Below are positions 1 to 10,437 of a stretch of 64,000 nt of DNA, one piece after another. How positions within the stretch are numbered: position 1 is the stretch's first letter; each line of letters begins with the position of its first letter. A model generated the notes under the pieces. That model was not told the DNA's origin, did no database searches, and worked only from the letters and a program-made list of their open reading frames with translations. A program made the translations under genes and the position numbers. Source of the stretch: Variovorax terrae (GTDB lineage: Bacteria > Pseudomonadota > Gammaproteobacteria > Burkholderiales > Burkholderiaceae_C); contig NZ_JALGBI010000001.1 in NCBI RefSeq assembly GCF_022809125.1, forward strand, positions 2,666,001 through 2,730,000, written 5' to 3'.

Positions 1-251
1 ATGCACAAGGCATCTCCCAGCGCCTGGACGCCATCCTTGCGTTCGATGCACGGCCGCTGTATGGGCGCATTGCCTGCCCGACCCTGGTCCTGGGCGCCCG
101 CGACGACCTAGTCATGCCCATCTGGTTCGCCCGGGATGCCGCCCGCGCCATTCGCGGTGCCCGGCTGGTGGAACTGGATGGCGGCGGCCACCTGTTCCCC
201 GAGACGCGCACCGACGAATTTCTGGGCGCCGTCCTCCCCTTCCTCGCCTGA
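1..251 (+). CDS. Alpha/beta hydrolase, C-terminal part (5' end outside window)
   Basis: The frame starting at base 3 is open from the window edge to a TGA at 249-251 and encodes about 82 residues. It has the C-terminal half of an alpha/beta hydrolase: a strand with PTLVLGARDDLVMP, which carries the acid-residue loop, and later the GGGHLFPE segment holding the presumed catalytic histidine. The nucleophile elbow would lie upstream of the window. It ends 26 bases before the M19 dipeptidase gene on the same strand, so the two are probably co-transcribed. The substrate cannot be told from this fragment. Family assignment is fairly secure; function is unknown. Confidence 0.75.
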   Translation, partial: AQGISQRLDAILAFDARPLYGRIACPTLVLGARDDLVMPIWFARDAARAIRGARLVELDGGGHLFPETRTDEFLGAVLPFLA

Positions 252-277
252 CAGGCCAACAATTTCAGGAATACACC

Positions 278-1267
278 ATGTCTCAAGACACCCTGCACAC
301 ATCCGCCATCGTCATTGACGGCCTGGTCGTGTCCCGCTGGAGCCGCCAGGTTTTCGAGGACATGCACCGAGGCGGCCTGACCGCCGTCAATTGCACCTGC
401 TCCATCTGGGAAGGGCTGCGCGACACCATGATCAACCTCGCGCGCTGGAAGCGGGCGTTCATCGACCATGCCGACCTGATCATGCAGGTGCGCAGCGCGG
501 CGGACATCCGCAAGGCCAAGGAGGTGGGCAAAGTCGGAATCATCCTGGGCTGGCAGAACACGACGGGATTCGAGGACCGGCTCGACATGCTGCCCCTGTT
601 CAAGGACATGGGCGTGAGCGTGATGCAATTGACGTACAACACGCAGAACCTGGTCGGCTCAGGTTGCTGGGAAGACCGCGACGGCGGCCTGTCGGGGTTT
701 GGCCGCGAAGTGATCCACGAGATGAATCGGCTTGGCATCCTGGTGGACTTGTCGCACGTGGGTCCCAAGACGTCATCCGACGCCATCGCCCATTCCAGGC
801 GGCCCTGCGCATACACCCATGTCGCCGCGCTCGGGGCGTTCAACAACCCGCGCAACAAATCCGACGCGCAGCTGCGCGAGATTGTCGAGCGCGGCGGCTT
901 CGTCGGCGTTGCCACCTACCCCCCGTTCATGAAGACGGGCGCCGATACAACGGTTGACGATTGCATCGATCTGTTCGAGTACATGATCAATCTTTGCGGT
1001 GAAGGCAACATCGGCATCGGCACCGACTTCACCCAGGGCCATGACGACGCCTATTTCGACTGGCTGCGCCAGGACAAGGGCTATGCCCGCCGCGCCAACC
1101 CAGGCCGTGGCCGCGCGCCTTCCGTCAAGGGCATGGAGACACTGGCCGACTATCCGCGCCTGACCGCAGCGATGGAGCGGCGCGGGTGGACCGAAACCCG
1201 CATCCGAGCCGTGCTCGGAGAGAACTGGTTGAGGTTCCTGGGCGAGAGCCTCGAGGTGCAAGCATGA
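278..1267 (+). CDS. Peptidase M19 (membrane dipeptidase) family protein with altered metal ligands
   Basis: 329 residues, a TIM-barrel metallohydrolase of the renal dipeptidase family. DLSH (His160), the THVA segment (His181), the NPRN arginine (Arg192) and GIGTDF (Asp250) match family positions. The N-terminal HxD metal motif is replaced: IDGLVV stands where IDGHxD is expected. The bridging glutamate is replaced by Gln93 (GWQN). It therefore belongs to a divergent subclass; from memory, similar proteins occur in proteobacterial loci for N-methylated amino acid catabolism. The stop overlaps the ATG of the following lyase (ATGA), so translation is probably coupled. The likely role is a cytoplasmic hydrolase of a small amide, peptide or lactone; the substrate is not known. 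Confidence 0.8.
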   Translation: MSQDTLHTSAIVIDGLVVSRWSRQVFEDMHRGGLTAVNCTCSIWEGLRDTMINLARWKRAFIDHADLIMQVRSAADIRKAKEVGKVGIILGWQNTTGFEDRLDMLPLFKDMGVSVMQLTYNTQNLVGSGCWEDRDGGLSGFGREVIHEMNRLGILVDLSHVGPKTSSDAIAHSRRPCAYTHVAALGAFNNPRNKSDAQLREIVERGGFVGVATYPPFMKTGADTTVDDCIDLFEYMINLCGEGNIGIGTDFTQGHDDAYFDWLRQDKGYARRANPGRGRAPSVKGMETLADYPRLTAAMERRGWTETRIRAVLGENWLRFLGESLEVQA

Positions 1268-2673
1268 TCGGCACAGAAACCACCCGCCAGGAAAGCGACC
1301 ACCTGGGCACGGTCGACATTCCGGCCGAAGCGCTTTATGGCGTCAATACGTGGAGAGGCGCGCAGAACCTGGCGTTTTCCGGATGCCCCCTCCAAGAAGA
1401 ACCCGAGTTTGCGACTGCGTTTGCCCAGTGCAAGCTGGCGGCCGCCTACGCCAATCGGGACCATGGGGTGATCAGCGAACGGGTCGCCGGTGCCATCGCG
1501 AGGACATGCGAGGAGTTGATCTCGGGCCAGCACCGGCAATGGCTGGTCGTGGACATCATGGAGGGATCGGGGGGAACCTCCACCAACATGAATTTCAACG
1601 AAGTCATCGCCAACCGCGCGCAACAGCACCTGGGGGGCTCGCTCGGCAAGTACGACCTGGTCCATCCCAACGACCATGTGAATCGGTCGCAGTCCACCAA
1701 TGATGTCTATCCGTCTGCCATGAAGATAGCCGTGCACGGAAAGCTGGGCGTGCTGGCCGAGGAGATTGAGCAGCTTGCGAAAAGCCTGGACGCGAAGGCG
1801 CTCGAGTTCGGGGATGTACTGCACCTGGGCCGCACCTGCATGCAGGACGCGCAGCCCATGTACCTTGGCCAGGCTTTCGGAGGCTATGCGTCGCTGACTC
1901 GGCGGCTGGCCGCATCGCTGCGGCAGGTGCAGCTTCAGCTGCTGGACCTGCCGCTGGGTGGCACAGCGATCGGAACCGGTCTGGGTTCGCCTCCTGGATA
2001 CAAGTCCACGGTGTTCTCCCACCTCTCGACGATGACCGGCGTGCCGTTCCAGCCAGCGGAGAATCCGTTTGACGCGATGCAGAACATGGACGTGTTCTCG
2101 CGCGTTTCCGCAGAACTGCGCACTGCCGCGACATCGATGGCAAAGATCGCATCCGACCTGATCGTGCAGAGCTCCGGCCCCGTGGGTGGCTTGGGCGAAG
2201 TGATGCTGCCCGCCGTGCAGGCCGGCTCGTCCATCATGCCTGGCAAGGTCAATCCGGTGGTGGCCATGGGCATGGTGCAAGTGGGCTTCGCCATCGTCGG
2301 CAACGACGTGTGTGTCGCCCAGGCCATCCAGGCTGGCCAGTTGGAGATCAACCACTTCGAGCCGGCAGTCCTGTCGCGTGTGTCGGACTCCATCTCGCTG
2401 CTGCAACGCGGAGCCCGGCTGTTCCGCGAGAAATGCATTGGCGGGCTGCAAGCCAATGCACACCGAAATGAAACGCTCGCGCTTGAATCATCTGCGATCG
2501 CAACAGCCTTCATTCCTCAGTTCGGGTATGACGCCGTTGCCGCCAAAGTCCATCAGGCGGTCACCGAAGGCCGCAGCTTCATCGGGCTGATGGCGCAACA
2601 GGGGCTCATCAATGAGAAAGACTCCCGGGAACTGGTGCGACAGGCAGCCAAGGTCGTGCCGACGCGCAACTAG
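1264..2673 (+). CDS. Aspartase/fumarase-family lyase
   Basis: 469 residues, matching the length of AspA and FumC. The start at 1264 overlaps the stop of the M19 gene; a longer in-frame start at 1186 would run through that gene and is rejected. The superfamily signature GSSIMPGKVNP and the GGTAIGTGLG loop are present, as are HPNDHVNRSQSTND and GGTSTNMNFNE, which shape the dicarboxylate site. These enzymes remove ammonia or water from a succinyl group to give fumarate. At the position of AspA Gln191 / FumC His188 (motif GRT-x-xQD) this protein has Cys192 (GRTCMQD), so neither canonical activity is certain. Co-transcription with an M19 hydrolase and a LysR regulator suggests catabolism of an aspartate-like compound or derivative. 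Confidence 0.85.
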   Translation: MIGTETTRQESDHLGTVDIPAEALYGVNTWRGAQNLAFSGCPLQEEPEFATAFAQCKLAAAYANRDHGVISERVAGAIARTCEELISGQHRQWLVVDIMEGSGGTSTNMNFNEVIANRAQQHLGGSLGKYDLVHPNDHVNRSQSTNDVYPSAMKIAVHGKLGVLAEEIEQLAKSLDAKALEFGDVLHLGRTCMQDAQPMYLGQAFGGYASLTRRLAASLRQVQLQLLDLPLGGTAIGTGLGSPPGYKSTVFSHLSTMTGVPFQPAENPFDAMQNMDVFSRVSAELRTAATSMAKIASDLIVQSSGPVGGLGEVMLPAVQAGSSIMPGKVNPVVAMGMVQVGFAIVGNDVCVAQAIQAGQLEINHFEPAVLSRVSDSISLLQRGARLFREKCIGGLQANAHRNETLALESSAIATAFIPQFGYDAVAAKVHQAVTEGRSFIGLMAQQGLINEKDSRELVRQAAKVVPTRN

Positions 2674-2705
2674 GGCGAGAATGGCGCATCAAAAAGGACT
2701 TTGCC

Positions 2706-3686
2706 TTGCAATCGCGCCAGAAACTTCTCGACCTCCAGATGCTCCAGATGTTCGTAGCCGCCGCCGAGGAGCGCAGCATGTCCGCGGCGGCCGCACGGCT
2801 CGGCACGACGCAATCTGCCGTGTCGCAAAGCATCCGGCATCTGGAGGAGTATTTGGGAGTCGTGCTTTTCGATAGAAAGCACCGCCCGCTGCAGCTCACG
2901 GCGGCGGCCCTGACGCTCTTCAACCGCGGGCGGGTGTTGCTCGCGGAAGGGGCACAGATTCGCTCCGAGGTTCTGGAGGCCAGCCAAGGCATTGCGCCGG
3001 AAGTCACCATCGGGCTCGTCGACTCGTTTGCGGCGACTTGCGGGCCGCCCTTCATCAAGCGCATGCTGGAGAAAACCGTGCGCTTGGCCGTGCGCACGGG
3101 CCTGACCCCCTATCAGGGCGAGCGGCTGTTCGCGAGAGAATTGGACATCGCGGTAACGACCGATCCGTTCGAAGGGCTGGACGGGAAGGTGGATCGGCGC
3201 ATTTACTCCGAGCAATTCATCGTCTTGACGCCCAAGGGCACCAAGACGAAGCTGTATACGCGGGACGCGTTGCGGGTGCTCGCGGCATCGGCCTCGCTCA
3301 TTCGCTTCAATACCCAATCCCATTTGGGCGCGCAGGTCGAAACCATGCTGCGCCGTATCGGTGTGCGGGCTGCGCCGCGCCTGGAAGTGGATACCGCCGA
3401 CACCTTGGTGGCGATGGTCGCCGCAGGTCTGGGCTGGGCCATCACCACGCCAAGCTGCCTCGCCCAGGGCATGCTGCACATCAGCGAGATCAGCGTGGGG
3501 CACCTGTCCGGCATCAACGCCAGCCGGGCGATCTACCTGGTCGGGCGCGCAGGCGAGCATGAGAGGCTGTTTGAAGCCTCTTATGAGGCCGCCCTGGAAG
3601 CCGTCAATCTCACCCTCATTCCAACCCTGCGAAGAGTGGCTCCCGGAGTTGCCGGGCTGATTGAAGTTGCCGGCTCGCCGGCTTGA
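2706..3686 (+). CDS. LysR-family transcriptional regulator
   Basis: 326 residues. Residues 1-65 form the winged helix-turn-helix typical of LysR proteins (SAAAARLGTTQSAVSQSIRH, then LEEYLGVVLFDR). The rest is the two-lobe effector-binding domain. The chosen start is a TTG at 2706, preceded at a suitable distance by AAGGAC; ATGs at 2739 and 2748 would cut into the first helix. It lies 32 bases downstream of the lyase on the same strand, so it probably sits at the end of the hydrolase-M19-lyase operon, and control of that operon is the simplest guess. The effector is unknown. Confidence 0.88.
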   Translation: MQSRQKLLDLQMLQMFVAAAEERSMSAAAARLGTTQSAVSQSIRHLEEYLGVVLFDRKHRPLQLTAAALTLFNRGRVLLAEGAQIRSEVLEASQGIAPEVTIGLVDSFAATCGPPFIKRMLEKTVRLAVRTGLTPYQGERLFARELDIAVTTDPFEGLDGKVDRRIYSEQFIVLTPKGTKTKLYTRDALRVLAASASLIRFNTQSHLGAQVETMLRRIGVRAAPRLEVDTADTLVAMVAAGLGWAITTPSCLAQGMLHISEISVGHLSGINASRAIYLVGRAGEHERLFEASYEAALEAVNLTLIPTLRRVAPGVAGLIEVAGSPA

Positions 3687-3807
3687 GCCGGGCTCGCCCG
3701 GTAGCACTTCGCTGCTTTGCCCTATTGCTCCGGAACACCACGGGCCGGTGCGATGGATGTGCGAAATCGGTGCGAATTCCCCGGCACCGGCCAGACACTT
3801 CATGGCG

Positions 3808-3848
3808 AAGAAAAACCGCCACAACCTGGAGTTTCCAGAGTGTGGCGG
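3808..3848 (-). terminator. Rho-independent terminator of ssrA
   Basis: Reading the minus strand just past the tmRNA CCA end, CCGCCACA pairs with TGTGGCGG (bases 3816-3848), and the loop contains a further self-complementary CTGGAAACTCCAG. A TTTTTCTT tract follows. This is a classical intrinsic terminator 10 bases beyond the mature 3' end. Between it and the LysR stop at 3686 there is about 120 bases of GC-rich sequence in which no gene was seen. Confidence 0.85.
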
Positions 3849-3857
3849 CATCTTGAG

Positions 3858-4230
3858 TGGTGGAGCTGGCGGGATTTGAACCCGCGTCCGCAAGCCTTCT
3901 TCGAGCAGATCTACATGTTTAGCGGTCTGATTTGAGTCTCGCCACCGGTGTCGCGCAGTCGCACGCTACACCGGCCGCCAGCACCCTATTGTCTCGTCCC
4001 GAACCAAGGTACCCGATTCAGGACCAGCCGATGTGAATAACCTTACAGCCGGGAGCTTGCACCCCTTGCCCAGCCCATCGGCCTGCTGTTGTAAGGCTCA
4101 CTGGTGTTTAAGCAGCGAGTGCGAAACGTTCGTCGTTTGCAGTTAGTTTGTTTCAGTCTGTTTTACGAGCGCACTGAGCTCGACATGCACCACAGCGATT
4201 CCGAACCCGCGTCGAAACCAGTGCAGCCCC
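3858..4230 (-). ncRNA. ssrA: tmRNA (transfer-messenger RNA)
   Basis: The RNA runs from GGGGCTG (5' end at 4230) to CAGCTCCACCA (3' end at 3858). These ends pair as a seven-base-pair acceptor stem with one G-U. The 3' end has the T-arm GGGTTCAAATCCC. The internal frame at 4140-4108 encodes the proteolysis tag ANDERFALAA followed by TAA. Length is about 373 nt, normal for the family. tmRNA with SmpB rescues stalled ribosomes and tags the incomplete protein for degradation. It lies directly downstream of gph and has its own promoter. Confidence 0.97.
4108..4140 (-). other. tmRNA tag-peptide reading frame
   Basis: Minus-strand codons GCA AAC GAC GAA CGT TTC GCA CTC GCT GCT TAA encode ANDERFALAA. 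The C-terminal ALAA is the degron recognised by ClpXP-type proteases. The sequence is the type found in betaproteobacteria and supports that placement of the organism. Confidence 0.93.
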
Positions 4231-4239
4231 AAGTCTTCT

Positions 4240-4267
4240 ATTTTAGGCGATGGAGAGCAATTGCAAG
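4240..4267 (-). promoter_or_regulatory. Candidate sigma-70 promoter of ssrA inside the 3' end of gph
   Basis: On the minus strand a TAAAAT box (4245-4240) lies 9 bases before the tmRNA 5' end, with TTGCAA (4266-4261) as the best -35 match and a short 15-base spacer. The TAA of the -10 box is also the stop codon of gph. The position fits the tmRNA start closely; the -35 assignment is less sure. Confidence 0.6.
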
Positions 4268-4926
4268 AGCTGCAGGGGTGAATTGATTTGCGCGTGCGCG
4301 CCCCATTGCGCCGTATCGGCCTGGCGGCCCAGGTAGCCGTAGGTCGCCGCCACGGTGCCCATGCCGGCAGCGAGGCCGGCCATGATGTCGCGCTCGTCGT
4401 CGCCCACATAGATGCAGTGCGCGGGCTCCAGCCCCAGGCGCCGTGCGGCCTCCAGCAACGGCGCCGGATGCGGCTTGGCATGCGGCGTGGTGTCGCCGCT
4501 CACCACCGCGCCGGCGCTGGCGAACAGAGGCATGGCGCGGGTCAGCGGATCGGTGAAGCGCGACGCCTTGTTGGTGACCACGCCCCAGGGCAGGCCCTGC
4601 CCCACGATCCGGCCGATCAGGTGCTCCACCCCCTCGAATGCAAAGGTGTCCTGCGTCATGCGGCGTTCGTAGTTGACGAAGAACTCCTCACGCAGGGCCG
4701 CGAACTCGGGGTCCTCGGGTGTCAGGCCAAAAGCCACGCCGAGCATGCCGCGGGCCCCCGCGCCTGCCAGCGGCCGGTAGCGCTCGAGCGGCAGGGAGGC
4801 CAGGCCCCGGTCGGTTCTCATCTTGTCGACAGCGGCGCCGAGGTCAGGGGCGCTGTCGATCAGGGTGCCGTCGAGGTCGAACAGCACGGCCTTGGCTCCG
4901 GAAAACAGGGAATCACGGGTCATCAT
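4243..4926 (-). CDS. gph: Phosphoglycolate phosphatase, HAD superfamily
   Basis: 227 residues. HAD motif I is FDLDGTLIDSAPDLG near the N-terminus, motif II is the VVTNK threonine region, and motifs III/IV are the KPHP lysine and the GDDERDIMAG acidic pair. The alpha-helical cap lies between motifs I and II. Dephosphorylation of 2-phosphoglycolate is the usual role for gph beside ubiG; closely related HAD proteins also act on other small phosphates. The ATG overlaps the ubiG stop, so the two are translationally coupled. The last bases contain the ssrA promoter. Confidence 0.9.
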   Translation of the reverse strand: MMTRDSLFSGAKAVLFDLDGTLIDSAPDLGAAVDKMRTDRGLASLPLERYRPLAGAGARGMLGVAFGLTPEDPEFAALREEFFVNYERRMTQDTFAFEGVEHLIGRIVGQGLPWGVVTNKASRFTDPLTRAMPLFASAGAVVSGDTTPHAKPHPAPLLEAARRLGLEPAHCIYVGDDERDIMAGLAAGMGTVAATYGYLGRQADTAQWGAHAQINSPLQLLQLLSIA

Positions 4927-5645
4927 CAGGCGCCGGCCAGCGGCTTTTGGGTCGAAAACAGGTAGTTCACGCTGGTGTCATCGCTCAACCAGTAGCGGCG
5001 CGTGATCGGGTTGTGCTCCATGCCGCGGGTTCGGCACAGGTCGAGCCCGGCCGAGCGGCAGTGGCCGGCCAACTCGCTGGGACGGATCAGCTTGGCGTAT
5101 TCGTGCGTGCCGCGCGGCAGCAGGTTGAGCACGTATTCCGCTCCGACGATGGCGAACAGAAACGCCTTGGCATTGCGGTTGATGGTGGAGAAGAACACCC
5201 AGCCGCCGGGTTTGACGAGCGTAGCGCAGGCCCGGACCACCGATCCTGGATCGGGCACATGCTCCAGCATCTCCATGCAGGTCACCACATCGAAGCTCTC
5301 CGGCGACTCGGCGGCCAGTTGCTCGGCACTGATTTCACGGTACTGCACCCGCGGGGTCTGGGCCTCCAGCGCATGCAATTGGGCCACTTTCAGTGCCTTG
5401 GTGGCCAGATCGATGCCCAGCACGTCGGCGCCCTGGCGCGCCATCGAGTCGGCCAGGATGCCGCCGCCGCATCCCACGTCCAGAACCCGCTTGCCCGCCA
5501 GTGGCGCCTGGGCGTTGATCCAGTCCAGCCGCAGGGGGTTGATCTGATGCAGGGGGCGGAATTCGCTCTCCGTGTCCCACCAGCGATGCGCCAGATCGGA
5601 GAACTTGGCCAGCTCGGCCGGATCGGCATTCAGTGTTTCGCTCAT
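4926..5645 (-). CDS. ubiG: Ubiquinone biosynthesis O-methyltransferase UbiG
   Basis: 239 residues, the normal length. N-terminal [10 protein letters not shown] and [12 protein letters not shown] are UbiG hallmarks. SAM-binding motif I is [13 protein letters not shown], and the [11 protein letters not shown] segment follows. It carries out the two O-methylation steps of ubiquinone synthesis using S-adenosylmethionine. Translation is coupled to gph downstream. About 70 bases containing the ompA terminator separate it from the gene upstream. Confidence 0.96.
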   Translation of the reverse strand: MSETLNADPAELAKFSDLAHRWWDTESEFRPLHQINPLRLDWINAQAPLAGKRVLDVGCGGGILADSMARQGADVLGIDLATKALKVAQLHALEAQTPRVQYREISAEQLAAESPESFDVVTCMEMLEHVPDPGSVVRACATLVKPGGWVFFSTINRNAKAFLFAIVGAEYVLNLLPRGTHEYAKLIRPSELAGHCRSAGLDLCRTRGMEHNPITRRYWLSDDTSVNYLFSTQKPLAGA

Positions 5646-5667
5646 GCGCCTATTTTCCTCGAAGCCA

Positions 5668-5694
5668 TAAAAAAAGCCCCGTTGCCGGGGCTTT
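5668..5694 (-). terminator. Rho-independent terminator after the OmpA-family gene
   Basis: On the minus strand AAAGCCCC-GGCAAC-GGGGCTTT is followed by a run of T residues, 24 bases after the stop of the OmpA-family gene. The hairpin is symmetrical, but the T tract favours minus-strand termination, separating ompA from ubiG-gph. Confidence 0.85.
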
Positions 5695-5717
5695 CTGAAG
5701 CAGTTCTAGCGAATTGC

Positions 5718-6362
5718 TTAGTTGGCGCGGGTGCCGACCACTTCGATTTCCACGCGGCGGTTCTTGGCGCGGCCTTCGGCGGTCTTGTTGTCGGCCACGG
5801 GCTGCTTCTTGCCCTTGCCTTCGGTATACACGCGGTTCTTTTCGATGCCCTTGGACACCAGGTAAGCCTTCACGGCTTCGGAACGACGCACCGACAGCTT
5901 CTGGTTGTAGGCATCGGAACCGATGGAGTCGGTGTGACCCACGGCGATGATGACTTCCAGGTTGATGCCCTTGATCTTGCCGACCAGATCATCCAGCTTG
6001 GCCTTGCCTTCGGGCTTCAGGACGGACTTGTCGAAGTCGAAGAAAGCGTCGGCAGCGTAGGTCACCTTGGTGGCAGCCGGGGGCTGGGGAGCGGGAGCCG
6101 GGGCCGGAGCCGGGGCGGCAGCGCGCGGAGCCACGGCGGGAGCCGGAGCCGGAGCAGCAGCGGGAGCCACGATGGCGCCGTCGCAGCCCACTGCGGCGGT
6201 GGCGGGCGTCCAGCTGGCATCGCGCCAGCACAGTTCGTTCGTACCGTTCTTCCAGACGTATTCGCCGGTACCATTGCGCCAGTTGTCCACAGATTGGGCG
6301 CCGGCGGCGGTAGCGAGCGCTGAAGCAGCCAACAGCATTGCCACTTTATTCAGTTTCTTCAT
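5718..6362 (-). CDS. ompA: OmpA-family outer-membrane/peptidoglycan-binding protein
   Basis: 214 residues. A signal peptide (MKKLNKVAMLLAASALATAAGAQ) is followed by a short tryptophan-rich N-terminal region with two cysteines (NELCWRDASW and VGCDG). Then comes an alanine/proline-rich linker (about residues 65-100) and a C-terminal OmpA domain with FFDFDKS, VGHTDSIGSDAYN, LSVRRSEAV and the RAKNRRVEIE end motif that binds diaminopimelate in peptidoglycan. There is no eight-stranded beta-barrel, so this is the short Burkholderiales type. It tethers the outer envelope to the cell wall. AGGAGAACC precedes the ATG. Confidence 0.92.
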   Translation of the reverse strand: MKKLNKVAMLLAASALATAAGAQSVDNWRNGTGEYVWKNGTNELCWRDASWTPATAAVGCDGAIVAPAAAPAPAPAVAPRAAAPAPAPAPAPQPPAATKVTYAADAFFDFDKSVLKPEGKAKLDDLVGKIKGINLEVIIAVGHTDSIGSDAYNQKLSVRRSEAVKAYLVSKGIEKNRVYTEGKGKKQPVADNKTAEGRAKNRRVEIEVVGTRAN

Positions 6363-6544
6363 GGTTCTCCTCTTGGGGAAAAAGCCGCAGCCGCGCTGCG
6401 AAACAAGGGACGTCTTAAGTGACCATCACCAAAAACGTTGAGCCAATTGTGCCACACGTCCCTGCACAATCAACGCCATTTCGCGCTATGCGGCGTAGGA
6501 CAAAAGCGCATTGCCCGGCATGTGTTGCTGCTTCGCGACAGCTT

Positions 6545-6588
6545 CTTGCCCGTAAAATCGACCTTCTTCCGCCGTAACGTTCCTCCTC
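6545..6588 (+). promoter_or_regulatory. Possible gyrA promoter and leader
   Basis: A TAAAAT hexamer at 6553-6558 lies 30 bases before the gyrA ATG, and TCCTCCTC precedes the start. No convincing -35 at standard spacing was found (TTGCTG at 6525 is too far). The 226-base gap between the divergent ompA and gyrA genes otherwise holds nothing recognisable. Confidence 0.35.
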
Positions 6589-9234
<2,646 letters not shown>

Positions 9235-9302
9235 TTGCTATTGTTTTAGTAGCGCCTCAAGACCGCCCGGCACGGACATCGAGGCATTTTCATTGAAAAA
9301 TC
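9235..9302 (+). repeat. R1 dispersed repeat, copy between gyrA and serC
   Basis: Begins directly after the gyrA stop with TTGCTATTGTTTTAGTAGCG, an imperfect palindrome, followed by the R1 features CGGACAT and GGCATTTTCATTGAAAAATC. It fills almost the whole gap before serC. See the R1 finding for the alignment of copies. Confidence 0.65.
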
Positions 9303-9307
9303 ACCCG

Positions 9308-10414
9308 ATGAACCGCCCTTACAACTTTTCCGCCGGCCCGGCCGCCATTCCCGAAGAGGTGCTGCGCGAAGCGGCCTCCGAGATGCTCGACTGGCACGGC
9401 AGCGGCATGGGCGTGATGGAGATGAGCCATCGCGGCAAGGAGTTCATCTCGATCTACGAGCGGGCCGAAGCCGACCTGCGCGAGCTGCTGGCCGTGCCGG
9501 CCAACTACCGCATCCTGTTCATGCAAGGCGGCGGCCTGGGCGAAAACGCCATCGTGCCGCTGAACCTCTCGCGCGGCGGCCGCATCGACGTGGTGGTCAC
9601 CGGCAGCTGGAGCCAGAAGTCGCAGAAGGAAGCGCGCAAGTACGGCAACGTGCACATCGCCGCCAGCAACGAGGCCGACGGCCACACCACCCTGCCCGCG
9701 CCCTCGGGCTGGCAGCTCAGCGCCGACGCGAGCTATGTGCATGCCTGCACCAACGAAACCATCAATGGCATCGAGTTCCACGAGCTGCCCGACCTCAAGC
9801 GCCTGGGCAGCAACGCGCCGCTGGCGATCGACTTTTCCTCCCACGTCGCCTCGCGCCCGGTGGACTGGTCGCGCGTGGGCCTGGCCTTCGGCGGCGCCCA
9901 GAAGAACCTCGGCCCGGCCGGCCTGACGCTGGTGGTGGTGCGCGACGATCTGCTGGGCCACGCCCTGCCCGCCTGCCCCAGCGCCTTCGACTACCGCATC
10001 GTGGCCGAGCACGACTCGATGTACAACACCCCGCCCACCTGGGGCATCTACATCGCGGGCCTCACCTTCCAGTGGCTCAAGCGCCAGACCGAGAACGGCC
10101 TGACCGGCGTGGCCGCCATGGAGCAGAGCAACATCGCCAAGGCGAAGCTGCTGTACGACTTCATCGACGGCTCGCAACTCTACGTCAACAAGGTCGCCCA
10201 GGACTGCCGCTCGCGCATGAACGTGCCCTTCTTCCTGCGCGACGAGTCGCGCAACGACGCCTTCCTGGCCGGCGCCAAGGCCACCGGGCTGCTGCAGCTC
10301 AAGGGCCACAAATCGGTGGGCGGCATGCGCGCCAGCATCTACAACGCGATGCCGCTGGCCGGCGTGCAGGCGCTGGTGGGCTACATGCGAGAATTCGAGC
10401 GTACCCAGGCCTGA
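9308..10414 (+). CDS. serC: Phosphoserine aminotransferase
   Basis: 368 residues. [15 protein letters not shown] at the N-terminus is the family signature. The PLP lysine is Lys199 (GGAQKNLGP), and [10 protein letters not shown] and [16 protein letters not shown] are also typical. It converts 3-phosphohydroxypyruvate plus glutamate to phosphoserine, and the same enzyme serves pyridoxal phosphate synthesis. ATG 9308 is chosen because MNRPYNF is the conserved beginning; the upstream in-frame extension is repeat sequence. It lies 23 bases before pheA. Confidence 0.97.
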   Translation: MNRPYNFSAGPAAIPEEVLREAASEMLDWHGSGMGVMEMSHRGKEFISIYERAEADLRELLAVPANYRILFMQGGGLGENAIVPLNLSRGGRIDVVVTGSWSQKSQKEARKYGNVHIAASNEADGHTTLPAPSGWQLSADASYVHACTNETINGIEFHELPDLKRLGSNAPLAIDFSSHVASRPVDWSRVGLAFGGAQKNLGPAGLTLVVVRDDLLGHALPACPSAFDYRIVAEHDSMYNTPPTWGIYIAGLTFQWLKRQTENGLTGVAAMEQSNIAKAKLLYDFIDGSQLYVNKVAQDCRSRMNVPFFLRDESRNDAFLAGAKATGLLQLKGHKSVGGMRASIYNAMPLAGVQALVGYMREFERTQA

Positions 10415-10437
10415 GACAACGTCCCCACGACCCCTAC

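Noticed and set aside
3858..3900. tRNA-like 3' end (T-arm and CCA)
   Set aside because: It belongs to the tmRNA; there is no anticodon arm.
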